58,605 nt of DNA from the NCBI GenBank assembly GCA_964605235.1, contig CAZSBB010000040.1, positions 1 to 58,605 on the forward strand, in the 5' to 3' direction. The notes beneath the pieces are model-generated. The model searched no databases. It worked only from the letters and a program-made list of their open reading frames with translations, and was not told the origin of the DNA. Below are positions 19,584-28,485 of the stretch, piece by piece. The stretch comes from CAZSBB01 sp964605235 (GTDB taxonomy: Bacteria; Planctomycetota; Phycisphaerae; Phycisphaerales; Phycisphaeraceae). Positions within the stretch are counted from its first letter, which is position 1. Every line of letters begins with the position of its first letter. The translations under genes and the position numbers were made by a program.

Positions 19584-22067
19584 TCAGCGTTTTTCCTTAA
19601 GCTCGCGCGGGATGTACAGCGCTTCGGGCGTCATGGAAAACGCCGGCGGCGCGCCGAACAAATGGATCGGCGACCAGCTCTTGAAGTTGCCCAGCGACCA
19701 CACCTGGCCATCCTGCCCGCGCGGGATGCGCACCACCACCATGCGTGAGCCGGTGGTTTCCACCTGTTTGTCCTGGGGATCCCAGACTTTCAGCGGCACC
19801 ACGCTTTCGTTGTAAATGCCGATGTATTTCGCGCCCCTGGGCACATAGAAATAAATCCGCCGCAGCACGTCGGTGCTGACCAAGCCGCTGATCAGCGTCA
19901 GCGGCACATTGGCGGGCGCTTTGAGGCGATAGATCGCTTTCTGGTCGAACACTTCCAGGCGGTAGGGAGCCGCCCCCGACAGCTCGACGGTGATGTCGTG
20001 CCACTGGCGATCCGGCGGAATCCGCTGGTGGTGCAGCTGCTGCCCGGCGTGGTCGAAAATGGTCACGGTGTCACCCGGATAGTCGGCGGTCGGGGAGCCG
20101 GTGGAAATCTGGAGCGTGACCTGTCGCGCCCCCGGCGGACCTTCAAACAGGAACGTGCCGGAAAGCCCCATCGATGGCGTGGTGATTTCCTGCGCGCCGG
20201 CGGTAGCCTGTGTGCTCAGCCGGACGTAATCCTTGCTGAAGCGCGGCCGATCAATCGGCAGCGGGCGATAATCGCGCACGCCCGCGGCACGCATTTCCGC
20301 CAGCTCCGCGCGGGTGCAGGGCGTGATCGACGCCCAGCGGTCGGACTTCTTCAAATCCCAGGCGTCGCGCAGCGGCTGGTCGTAGTTCTCATACCGCGCC
20401 GTCATGAGCACACTCATGCGATAGACATGCACCATCGTGCTGTCGTAGATCCGCCACATGTACGCCAGCAAACGGTCGGCGGCCTCGTGACGCTCGGGCG
20501 TGCGCGCCTTGGGAGTCTGATATTCCAACCACAGCCGCAGGTACTGCACATAGCGGGTCAGGTCGTCCAGCCGGGCGATGATCGCAGGATCATCCGTGGC
20601 GGCATACGCCTGCTGCAGGTCGGCGAAGCTCAGCGCCAGTTCCTGTTCGGAAAGCAGAAAGCCAGCGCCCCAGCGCGCGAGCATGCGCCCCGTCGGCTCA
20701 GCCGCAGCGCCAAAGGCGAGTTGATCGAACTCCGCCAGCACGGCGTTTTCGTCGGCATCAGGATGCCAGAGCAGTTTGGACGCCAGGTACATCACGCGCC
20801 CGATCGCCCCGGCGCTGGCGGTGCTCTGCAGGCTGGCGCCGTGCAGGCCATGGGTGTGCCAGTAGCGGATGTCGCGCGCCACGCGGGTGGGGCAGTCGAA
20901 GTCGGGCTGATCGTTGCTCCAGTCGGTCAGCGACCAGTAGCCATAGACGCCCATGTGCGGGGATTTGTTGGACCAGGCGGCAATGAACTGCTCGGGCGAC
21001 AGGCCGGTGCGATGCAGGCCGTAGGGCACAAGCATGATGTAGACATTGGGTTCCACGGGAATGCTGGGGGGAAAGGCGTGGTCGTTGTAGCCGTAGAGGT
21101 TGACCAGTCGGCCGGGGTACTGCTTCTGCACTTCGCGGGCGACGGCGTTGGCGAAGGTGAAAACGCCATCGCTGATGGAACCGATTTTCTGACAACCGGC
21201 ACAGCGGCAATGCCCGCCGCCGTCGGCAGGATCGACCGACACCGCCCAGCCGCCGGGCCCGTCGCCGGACTGCTTGATCTGTTCGCCGAGCTTGGCGACG
21301 CGATCTTTGACGTACAGCGCGAGCATGTCGGGATTGCTGTAGCAGGGCTTGGTGATCTGCCCCAGCGGCGGACGCTGGCCATCCACTTCGGCAAGGTATT
21401 CGGGGTGCTGCTCCAGCACGGCCTTGTTGCGGCTGTTGAAGTCTTCGCCGGCGTGCCCGCCGAGTTTCATCAGCGTGCCGTAGCGCAGCCGGCGTTGCCA
21501 GGCTTCCCAGGTCGCCTGCACGTTTCGGTCGGGGTCCAGAGGCAGCTTGCCGCCGAAGCCGCCGGTGGCGAAGAAGCCGCGGATGTCGAAAGTCGGCTCA
21601 TCGCACAGCGTCTGGCGGGGGTCCAGATCCTCCCGCGCAGGCACGATGGTCCAGGCGTCGGTGGGCAGCAGGAAGCGCACGCCCAGATGTTCGAGATAGG
21701 CATACACGCCATAGCCGGCGGCGGTGACGGTGTTGCCGACGATCCACAGCCGATCGCCTTCGCGCTGCACCACGAACGCCTGCCGACCCTTGCCCGCCAG
21801 TTGCCTGGCCACCGGTTCGGGAATCGTCAGTTCCTCGACGCCGGCGACAACGATGCAGGCGTCGGCGAGTTCAAGTTGCTGTTGGAACGGCTGGCCGGCG
21901 ATGCGTTGGAGATAGGCGGCCAGATCATCGACGACCAGCTTGAAATCACCTTTGGGGGCGACAGCGGTGACGATGGTTTGGCCGAAGGTGGTCGCCCAGG
22001 TCGGGCTGGTGAGCAGGAGCAGGAGGACGAAAGCCAAGCGGCAGCGCCGGGATCGTGCGGTGGACAT
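19584..22067 (-). CDS. Secreted DUF4838-family protein, glycosidase-like
   Basis: A large exported protein (about 827 residues). The ATG at 22067 is preferred because AAGGTGAGG lies six bases upstream; a GTG at 22079 is in frame. The signal peptide (about 8-26) is LAFVLLLLLTSPTWA. Next comes an alpha-glucuronidase-like amino-terminal domain (about 35-135, ending AAGYGVYAYLEHLGVRFLLP), then the DUF4838 barrel with a CxCxxC cluster in GGHCRCAGCQKIGS and the segment VNLYGYNDHAFPP, then a beta-rich carboxy-terminal part. DUF4838 proteins are thought to act on glycans, but the catalytic residues are not established here. It stands alone, with an AACGTT-centred site upstream at 22105-22128. Confidence 0.8.
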   Translation of the reverse strand: MSTARSRRCRLAFVLLLLLTSPTWATTFGQTIVTAVAPKGDFKLVVDDLAAYLQRIAGQPFQQQLELADACIVVAGVEELTIPEPVARQLAGKGRQAFVVQREGDRLWIVGNTVTAAGYGVYAYLEHLGVRFLLPTDAWTIVPAREDLDPRQTLCDEPTFDIRGFFATGGFGGKLPLDPDRNVQATWEAWQRRLRYGTLMKLGGHAGEDFNSRNKAVLEQHPEYLAEVDGQRPPLGQITKPCYSNPDMLALYVKDRVAKLGEQIKQSGDGPGGWAVSVDPADGGGHCRCAGCQKIGSISDGVFTFANAVAREVQKQYPGRLVNLYGYNDHAFPPSIPVEPNVYIMLVPYGLHRTGLSPEQFIAAWSNKSPHMGVYGYWSLTDWSNDQPDFDCPTRVARDIRYWHTHGLHGASLQSTASAGAIGRVMYLASKLLWHPDADENAVLAEFDQLAFGAAAEPTGRMLARWGAGFLLSEQELALSFADLQQAYAATDDPAIIARLDDLTRYVQYLRLWLEYQTPKARTPERHEAADRLLAYMWRIYDSTMVHVYRMSVLMTARYENYDQPLRDAWDLKKSDRWASITPCTRAELAEMRAAGVRDYRPLPIDRPRFSKDYVRLSTQATAGAQEITTPSMGLSGTFLFEGPPGARQVTLQISTGSPTADYPGDTVTIFDHAGQQLHHQRIPPDRQWHDITVELSGAAPYRLEVFDQKAIYRLKAPANVPLTLISGLVSTDVLRRIYFYVPRGAKYIGIYNESVVPLKVWDPQDKQVETTGSRMVVVRIPRGQDGQVWSLGNFKSWSPIHLFGAPPAFSMTPEALYIPRELKEKR

Positions 22068-22104
22068 GGGGAACCTCACCTTGGCGGGAAATGGGGGGAT
22101 ATAT

Positions 22105-22128
22105 CGTTGTTAAACGTTATATGCAGTT
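22105..22128. promoter_or_regulatory. AACGTT-centred dyad upstream of the DUF4838 gene
   Basis: TTGTTAAACGTTATATGC is AT-rich and roughly palindromic around AACGTT, 40-60 bases upstream of the start at 22067. Comparable sites occur at 50803-50826 (TTAATAACGTTGTATA) and 8302-8313. The form resembles a LacI-family operator, but the regulator is not in the window. Confidence 0.4.
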
Positions 22129-22224
22129 GCGCTGCTTGTCCACGCCCAGGGTGACATGCCTGGGCAGCATTGAAGCAGGCCGCGCCGACGCTTCGTGGTT
22201 GAACCAATGACCAAGGTCTGCCAA

Positions 22225-22262
22225 CCTGCTGCCCGTCGCTGACGCTTCCGGCTCGTTTTGCC
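22225..22262. repeat. Partial CGAGCC palindromic repeat next to nrdR
   Basis: CCCGTCGCTGACGCTTCCGG followed by CTCGTTTTG is a single arm related to the right half of the 28225 and 29433 elements. It lies directly downstream of the nrdR stop codon. Confidence 0.45.
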
Positions 22263-22267
22263 GTGGT

Positions 22268-22756
22268 TCAGAACAGGGTGCCCTGGTTGGGCGGGTCGCT
22301 GGGGTTGTTGAGCACATCGCGCACTTCCGCGAGGAAGTCCTCCAGATCGCGGAATTGCTTGTAGACGCTGGCGAAGCGGACATAGGCGACGTGATCGAGC
22401 CGCTTGAGCCGATCGGCAACCGCCTGGCCGATTTCCATCGAGGCGATCTCTTTTTCGTGGCGGGCGAAGAGTTCTTCCTCGACTTCCTCGATGAGCTTGA
22501 GCTGGGTCTCGGCGGAAATGGGGCGTTTGAAGCAGGACTTCTCCAGGCCCGCGAGCACTTTGCTGCGGTCGTAGGGCACGCGGGAGCCGTCTTTCTTGAT
22601 GACCACGCGCCGGGTGCGTTCCTCGACATGTTCGTAGGTGGTGAAGCGTTTGCCGCAGGCGAGGCATTCGCGGCGCCGGCGAATCGAGCGGCCTTCCTCG
22701 GAAGCGCGCGAGTCGATCACCCGGTCTTTGTCGGCATCACAGTACGGACAACGCAT
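22268..22756 (-). CDS. nrdR: Transcriptional regulator NrdR
   Basis: ATP/dATP-sensing repressor of ribonucleotide reductase genes, 162 residues, the usual length. The amino-terminal zinc ribbon has two CxxC pairs (MRCPYC and CLACG), followed by the Arg-rich strand RSIRRRRECLACGKRFTTYE and the ATP-cone domain (about 50-135, starting VVIKKDGSRVPYDRSKVLAGL). The gene stands alone, with no ribonucleotide reductase gene in the window, so its targets lie elsewhere. It starts 92 bases downstream of the stop of the large CARDB gene. Confidence 0.97.
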   Translation of the reverse strand: MRCPYCDADKDRVIDSRASEEGRSIRRRRECLACGKRFTTYEHVEERTRRVVIKKDGSRVPYDRSKVLAGLEKSCFKRPISAETQLKLIEEVEEELFARHEKEIASMEIGQAVADRLKRLDHVAYVRFASVYKQFRDLEDFLAEVRDVLNNPSDPPNQGTLF

Positions 22757-22849
22757 GGCGACATTGTAAACGCCGCGGCGGCGCGGTTGAGGCCGCGCCG
22801 CCGCGAAATGTGCGGTTGGCGAACTGAGCTTTCCGTGGGCAGGTGACGC

Positions 22850-25800
22850 TCAGGTCAGTTTGAAGTTGCCGTTCTGGGCGCCGGCTTCGGCTTCGGAGGC
22901 GATGACGCCGGTCCAGGTGCCGTTCTTGCCCGCGGCGCTGGTGAGGAACTGGAGCACCCGCCCATCGAGCGAACTGATGTTGTTGGGCAGGGTGATGGTG
23001 AGGGTGGCGGAATCGAGGCTGGTGGGGAAGTTGCTGAAGACGGTGAGGTTGAGCGTGATCTGGCGGGTGCCCAGGATGGTGGCGATGCCGAAGATGTAGG
23101 TGCCGAAGCGGCCGGCGCCGTCGAGGAAATTGCCCGACTCGGAATACTGGGTGCCGCCAAACGGTCCCTGAATGGGATTGGTGGCATTGCCCAGCATTTC
23201 GAAGGTCAGGTTGTTGGTGAACAGGCCGAACACCGGGGGAATGGGCGTGACGTTGAGGTTGCCGGCGTTGGCGGTGTGGTTGGCGTTGTTGCTGTCGGTC
23301 AGGCCGGCGGGATTGATGACCGCCACGATCTGGTAGTCGCTGCTGACGACCACGCCGGGGGCGGTGAGGTTGACGTTGCTGATGGTCTGGGTCTTGCCGG
23401 GGGCGAGTTTGTTGACGACGACGTTGGCGCTTTCGCCGATCTTGGTCGCGCCCTGGAGGTTGCCGCCGACGGTGGCGTAGAACTCAGCCTTGACGGTGCC
23501 GGTGGCGGGCACGTTGCCGTTGTTGATGAAGGTGACGCTGCCCTTGCCGACTGCGCCGCTCTGCACACTGTTGCCGAAGGTGGTGGTGGCGACGGTCGCC
23601 GCCAGATCGACAAACGCCGACGCCACGGTGACGCTGCCGCCGACGCCGGTGAAGTGTTCGGGATCGGCTTCCCCCGAGGGCGTCATGTCGATGATGATCT
23701 GGTAATCATCGCCGGGGGTGTTGGCGGGGACTTCGACGTTGACGCTGAACGTCTTGCTGGCGTCGGGCGCCACCGCGCTGAAAAGCTGGTTGATCAGTGT
23801 GCCGATGACCACATCCTGCGCGTCGTCCACGGCATCGGTGGGCCGCAGCACGATGGTGAAATCGAGCTTGGCGCCGGTGGGCGACTTGACGTTGCCGTCG
23901 TTGAGCACGCGGACCACGACCTTGCCCTTGGCGTTGAGCCCCGCCACGAGCGCAGCCGGCAGCGTGGTGCTGTCCTGAGTGACCACCGGCGTCACCTCGC
24001 CCAGGGCCACGGCGATCAGGTCGGCATCAGAAGTCAACACCGCGTTGTTGCCTTCATTGAACTCAATCACCGCATCGTTGGCGTCGATGAGGGCCTGAAT
24101 GCGGTAGTTGCCCGCGGGTGTGCCCACGGGCACTTCCACAGTGGCGTTGAGCGTCTGGCTCTTGCCCGCGCCCAGCCCGCCGACTTTCACATTGCTGATG
24201 GTGATGATCTCATGCAGCGCCGCGGGGCCCACGCCTTCATCGGTGAGGTTGAGCTGCACGTCGATGGTCGCGGTGCGGCCCAGGGCGACATTGCCATTGT
24301 TGGTGATGATGATGGGCAGCTTGATCTTGGTGCCGTCGCCGCTGACCAGGGCGTCGGGCAGCGTGGTGTTGCCGAATGCGCCTGACAGGTCGACAAACGG
24401 GTCCGCCACGCTCACCGGCGTGCCCACGGCGGTGTTGTTGTCGGTGTCCGGCTCGGTCAGGCCAGCGGCTTCCACCACCGCGACGAGCTGGTAATCGTCG
24501 CCGGGCACGGTGTTGGCGACCTCGACGTTGACGTTGAAGGTCTTGCTGCCCGCAGGCGCGACGCCGGCGAAGCTCTGGTTGGTGAGCGTGCCGATGGTGA
24601 TGTCCTGCGCATCGTCCACGGCATCCGTCGGGCGCAGCTTGACGGCAACGTTGAGCTTCAGGGCGGTGCTGGTCTTGACGTTGCCGTCGTTGGTCACCTG
24701 CACCGCCACCTTGCCGGTCGCCTTCTGACCCGCCACGACCGCCGGGGGCAGCGTGGTGCTGTTGATGGCGGCCGCGAGGTCGACATTGCCTTCGGTGACA
24801 GCGATCGTCTGGACACTGGTGATGACGTTGTTGCCTTCGTCGGATTCGTCCAGGTCGTCATTGCTGTCGAGCAGAATCTGCACGCGGTAGGATTCCGTCG
24901 GCACGCCGGGGGGCACTTCCACGGTGAAGGTGAAGGTCTTGCTCTGGCCGGCTTTCAGGCCGCCGACTTTGACGCCGGCGAGGGTGGTGACAGCCTCGAT
25001 CGCGCCGGCGCCCAAGCCGTCGGAATCCAGATTGATCTGCACATCGACCGTGGCGTTGCGGGCAAGATCGACATTGCCATTGTTGGTGATGACCACCGGC
25101 AGCTTGAGTTTGGTGCCGTCGCCACTGGTCAGGGCGGCAGGAATGGTCGGGTTCGCCAGCGCGCCGCTGAGGTCCACGAACGGGTCCGCCACGGTGATGA
25201 TGTCGCCCAGGGCGGTGTTGTTGTCGGTGTCGGGTTCGTTCAGGTTGGCGGGATTGACCACCGCGACGAGCTGGTAGTCATCCACCGCGACGTTGGCGGG
25301 CGCTTCCACGTTGACGTTGAACGTCTTGCTTTTGGTCGGCGCCAGGCCGGACAGCCGCTGATTGGCGAGCGTGCCGATGGTGATGTCCTGCGAATCATCC
25401 ACCGCGCCGACGGGACGCAGCTTGACGAGCAAATTCGCCGCGAGCGTGCCGCCGGTCTTGACGTCGCCGCCGTTGGTCACCTGCACCGCCACCCGGCCTT
25501 TGGCTTTCTGTCCCGCCACGATGGCGGTGGGCAGGGTGGAGCTGTTGATGGCGGTCTGGAGATCGACATTGCCTTCGGTGACGGCGATCACATCCTCGCC
25601 GGCGATGACGTTGTTGCCTTCGTCGGATTCGTCCAGATCGTCATTGCTGTCGAGGAGAATCTGCACGCGATAGTTGTCGGTGGGCACGCCGGGGGGCACT
25701 TCGACGGTGAAAGTGAAGGTCTTGCTCTGGCCGGCTTTCAGGCCGCCGACTTTGACGCCAGGAATGGTGGTGACAGCTTGCAGCGCTTCGGCGCCGATGC

Positions 25801-26869
25801 CGGTGTTGTCGAGATTGATCTGAATGTCGATGGTCGCGTTGCGGGCGAGGTCGACGTTGCCGTGGTTGGTGATGACGATGGGCAGCTTGAGCTTGGTGCC
25901 GTCGCCGCTTTTGAGGTCGGTGGGAATGACCGGGTTCGCCAGGGCGCCGCTGAGGTCGACAAACGGGTCCGTGACGGTGAGCGTTGGCGCATCCAGCGGC
26001 GTTTCATTGTCGAACTCGCTGGTTTCCGCCAGATCGTCATTGGTGTCGATGATGGCGAGGTAGTCGTACTCGCCGACGGGCAGGTCGGCGGGAATCGTGA
26101 GGGCGACCGCCTGCACCTTGGACTTGCCCGCGCCCAGACTGTTGAGGGTGACGAAGGTGGGCTTGCTGGTCAGGTCGATGTCCTGGGAATCATCGACGGC
26201 ATTGATCGGCCGCGCCACCACCTTGACCTGGGCCTTGGCGACTTTGGGCAGCACCGCGGAGCCGTTGTTGATGATCAGCAGCGACGCAGTGCCCTTGCCG
26301 GCTGCGCCGAACACCTGCGCGGAGGGCACGATGGTCTTGTTGGTGAACTCGACCCGGAGGTTGTAGTCCGGCTGGGTGACCTCCACGACATCGCTGATGA
26401 TGACGTTGTTGTCTTCGTCCTGCTCGGCGATCTTGCCGTCGGGATCGAGCACCGCCGCCAGGCGATAGGCGCCCGCCGGCATGGAGGCGGGCAGTGTGAC
26501 TTTCAACTGGACCTCGGCATCGGCGTCGGGATTGACCCGGCCGCGCAGCGTGGTGCGGCCCAGGAAAATGGCGTCGCCGGGGTTCTGCGGGTCGAAGGTA
26601 TCGCCGGTGATGCCGAAGACATCGACCAGCAGCGTGCCGTTGAGCGGCGCGTCGCCGGGGTTCTGCAGCAGAAAGTCCACGGTCTGGACGCTGCCGGAGG
26701 GCGCGTTGGCGTCCAGGTCAAAGGGCTGGAACACGCCCGCAGCGTCCGCGCTGAGCAACTTGCGCGGCTCCAGCGCCTCAAACAGCGCGCCGGGTGCCGG
26801 GACCGGACGGACGAACCGAGTGACAGATCCCGCACGTAAGTGCGACGAACGACGAACGCGACGCTTCAT
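22850..26869 (-). CDS. Giant CARDB-repeat surface protein with planctomycete LEPRKLLSAD head
   Basis: About 1339 residues from the ATG at 26869 (a frame to 26947 has no better start). A basic head (MKRRVRRSSHLR) leads to LEPRKLLSAD, a box typical of large planctomycete surface proteins. The body is built of CARDB-type Ig-like domains, with repeated cores such as LPIVITNHGNVDLARNATID and VEVPPGVPTDNYRVQILLD. Two alternating domain types make a 783-base (261-residue) unit repeated three times (boundaries near 25969, 25186, 24403), with a partial fourth. The protein is acidic with DSNDD motifs that may bind calcium. No carboxy-terminal membrane anchor or PEP-CTERM is visible. A stalk-like adhesive or structural role is inferred. 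Confidence 0.85.
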   Translation of the reverse strand: MKRRVRRSSHLRAGSVTRFVRPVPAPGALFEALEPRKLLSADAAGVFQPFDLDANAPSGSVQTVDFLLQNPGDAPLNGTLLVDVFGITGDTFDPQNPGDAIFLGRTTLRGRVNPDADAEVQLKVTLPASMPAGAYRLAAVLDPDGKIAEQDEDNNVIISDVVEVTQPDYNLRVEFTNKTIVPSAQVFGAAGKGTASLLIINNGSAVLPKVAKAQVKVVARPINAVDDSQDIDLTSKPTFVTLNSLGAGKSKVQAVALTIPADLPVGEYDYLAIIDTNDDLAETSEFDNETPLDAPTLTVTDPFVDLSGALANPVIPTDLKSGDGTKLKLPIVITNHGNVDLARNATIDIQINLDNTGIGAEALQAVTTIPGVKVGGLKAGQSKTFTFTVEVPPGVPTDNYRVQILLDSNDDLDESDEGNNVIAGEDVIAVTEGNVDLQTAINSSTLPTAIVAGQKAKGRVAVQVTNGGDVKTGGTLAANLLVKLRPVGAVDDSQDITIGTLANQRLSGLAPTKSKTFNVNVEAPANVAVDDYQLVAVVNPANLNEPDTDNNTALGDIITVADPFVDLSGALANPTIPAALTSGDGTKLKLPVVITNNGNVDLARNATVDVQINLDSDGLGAGAIEAVTTLAGVKVGGLKAGQSKTFTFTVEVPPGVPTESYRVQILLDSNDDLDESDEGNNVITSVQTIAVTEGNVDLAAAINSTTLPPAVVAGQKATGKVAVQVTNDGNVKTSTALKLNVAVKLRPTDAVDDAQDITIGTLTNQSFAGVAPAGSKTFNVNVEVANTVPGDDYQLVAVVEAAGLTEPDTDNNTAVGTPVSVADPFVDLSGAFGNTTLPDALVSGDGTKIKLPIIITNNGNVALGRTATIDVQLNLTDEGVGPAALHEIITISNVKVGGLGAGKSQTLNATVEVPVGTPAGNYRIQALIDANDAVIEFNEGNNAVLTSDADLIAVALGEVTPVVTQDSTTLPAALVAGLNAKGKVVVRVLNDGNVKSPTGAKLDFTIVLRPTDAVDDAQDVVIGTLINQLFSAVAPDASKTFSVNVEVPANTPGDDYQIIIDMTPSGEADPEHFTGVGGSVTVASAFVDLAATVATTTFGNSVQSGAVGKGSVTFINNGNVPATGTVKAEFYATVGGNLQGATKIGESANVVVNKLAPGKTQTISNVNLTAPGVVVSSDYQIVAVINPAGLTDSNNANHTANAGNLNVTPIPPVFGLFTNNLTFEMLGNATNPIQGPFGGTQYSESGNFLDGAGRFGTYIFGIATILGTRQITLNLTVFSNFPTSLDSATLTITLPNNISSLDGRVLQFLTSAAGKNGTWTGVIASEAEAGAQNGNFKLT
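23621..25969 (-). repeat. Three 783-bp in-frame tandem super-repeats in the CARDB gene
   Basis: The segment coding DPFVDLSGA recurs with exact 783-base spacing: its Asp codon ends at 25969, 25186 and 24403. Adjacent copies share long stretches, so unequal recombination could change copy number and assembly errors are possible here. Confidence 0.8.
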
Positions 26870-27043
26870 ATTTGTTGATCCGAATATGCACCAGAGTCGA
26901 TTGACGGCTTGGCGGCACGGGTTCCTTGTTACCCGCAGCTTCGTCAACCTTTCACCGCCTTGCGCGGCGAAGTTGCGAATTGTGCAAAGGTGATCCCCCG
27001 CCTGTCAATGCTTATTTGCGCGGTCGCAGGAAATCGCCAACGA

Positions 27044-28144
27044 CTAACGACAACCTTGCGGACGGTAGGGATGACGCAAGGCCGCCTGGCGCGCGGCGGG
27101 GGCGTACCAGCCTTGCGGGGCGTAGTGGCTGGTGTGCTGGTAGCAGTCGATCTGAACGTGCGCCGCGCCGGGCTCGAACGTGAGCAGCCGCGACTGGGGA
27201 ATGCTCAATCGGCCATGGTACGCCGTCAGGGCGGCGCAGTTGACGAAGGTGATGCCCCACTTGTTTTCGATCAGCGTGCGCCCGTTGAGCACGTCGTCGG
27301 GATGGGTGTGCGTGTGCCCGCCCAGCCACAGGTCAATCGCTCCGGGATGCTCGGCGAGATAGCGTTCAAACGCCTGCGCATCAGGATGCCCATCCACCCA
27401 ATACAAGTACCCCGAACCCATCGGCCCGCCATCGGGAAAGTACCCGTGGTAGTGCGCGGTGCGCTGGCCATAGCGGTCGCGCGTGGGCACGAAGCCTTCC
27501 CACTCGCCCGAGCCGCAGGTGGTTTCCTTGAGCATGTGATGATGCACGCTGATGATGATGCGGTCCTGATGGGCTTCGACCTGCTGGACCCACCAGTCGA
27601 AGGTTTCGCCGGTGACCGCGCCGGCGGGATAACCACCCTTGACGCCCCGGCCGACGGGTGGGCCGCCGTCGTTGCGATCGCCCATCATGAGGATGACGAT
27701 GTTGCCCACCTCGATTTTGTAGCGTTCCCAGGTGCCTTCGACGGGGTACGGGCGACGGTCGCAGTGGACGCCTGAATGCTGGGGATTTTCGCCCAGCGGA
27801 TCGACCCACTTGCGGAACCACCATTGGCACGGCTCGTCGGGGCCGGAGGCGTCGTGATTGCCCACGAGGTTGTAAATCTGCTCCCGGCGATGCTGCTGCA
27901 GGACGCCGTATTGCTCGACGACGAGCTGGCCCTCCTCGTCACCGGGCGGAAGCTGCCCGCCGGAGAGATCGCCGACGTCGAGCATGAGGTCCCAGGCGAA
28001 CGCCGGGCCGCCTTCGCTGCCGCCCTGTTCACTGGTTTGCAGGGCTTCGGCGAGGCTGCGGCGTCCCTTGCGGATGTCGGTGCCGACGTGCGCGTCGCCG
28101 GCGGCCCAGAGGCGCAGCGGCTGAGCGGAGGAGGAATCATTCAT
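27044..28144 (-). CDS. Calcineurin-like metallophosphoesterase
   Basis: A 366-residue phosphoesterase with the complete metal-binding set of the calcineurin superfamily in order: GDAH near the start, DVGDLSGG, VGNHD, HHH in IISVHHHML, and GGHTHTH. There is no signal peptide, so it is cytosolic. The domain begins close to the amino terminus. The family covers phosphatases, nucleases and cyclic-nucleotide phosphodiesterases, and the substrate cannot be told from sequence. The gene is monocistronic, between the CARDB gene and a repeat-filled spacer. Confidence 0.9.
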   Translation of the reverse strand: MNDSSSAQPLRLWAAGDAHVGTDIRKGRRSLAEALQTSEQGGSEGGPAFAWDLMLDVGDLSGGQLPPGDEEGQLVVEQYGVLQQHRREQIYNLVGNHDASGPDEPCQWWFRKWVDPLGENPQHSGVHCDRRPYPVEGTWERYKIEVGNIVILMMGDRNDGGPPVGRGVKGGYPAGAVTGETFDWWVQQVEAHQDRIIISVHHHMLKETTCGSGEWEGFVPTRDRYGQRTAHYHGYFPDGGPMGSGYLYWVDGHPDAQAFERYLAEHPGAIDLWLGGHTHTHPDDVLNGRTLIENKWGITFVNCAALTAYHGRLSIPQSRLLTFEPGAAHVQIDCYQHTSHYAPQGWYAPAARQAALRHPYRPQGCR

Positions 28145-28224
28145 CGCGGCATGGTAGCAATCATGGGCAAGGGAGTAACGCCATGACCTCCCTGACTCGC
28201 GGCAAACGCATGTAGCAAATTTTT

Positions 28225-28314
28225 ACGAGCCCCGCGCGTCAGCAAGGGGGTTGCGGCGCAGCCGCAGCGGTGTGACGCCACGAAAACAACCCCTCCCTCA
28301 CGGTCGGGGCTCGT
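28225..28314. repeat. 90-bp palindromic repeat, copy 1 (CGAGCCCCG family)
   Basis: Starts ACGAGCCCCG and ends CGGGGCTCGT, with inner arms GGGTTG and CAACCC, so the whole element can fold back on itself. It is a direct repeat of the element at 29433-29521; the two flank the lpxA gene. The 28145-28485 spacer holds this element and the hairpin at 28401 but no gene. Confidence 0.8.
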
Positions 28315-28400
28315 TCAGCACGGGGCGTTCGGCGTACATGTGTTTGCCCTGCTCCCTGACCACGTCTTGATGGAACGCCGTCGCTTCTCTGGTCATCCTC

Positions 28401-28457
28401 GCGCTCGCACAGCGAGCCCTACCAAGGCGATAATTGTAGGGCTCGCTGTGCGAGCGC
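28401..28457. repeat. 22-bp perfect inverted repeat (13-base loop)
   Basis: Arms 28401-28422 and 28436-28457 are exact complements; the arm begins GCGCTCGCACAGCGAG. A short T run (TTTTT) occurs 8 bases after the right arm on the plus strand. It sits 28 bases past the lpxA stop codon, so it could form a stable 3' hairpin on the lpxA transcript. Confidence 0.85.
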
Positions 28458-28485
28458 AATGGTTTTTCAACGGCTGGGAAGGTGC

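Noticed and set aside
19998..22154. Long plus-strand frame opposite the DUF4838 gene.
   Set aside because: The DUF4838 protein with signal peptide and ribosome site lies on the minus strand; the frame on the other side has no start signal and no domain.
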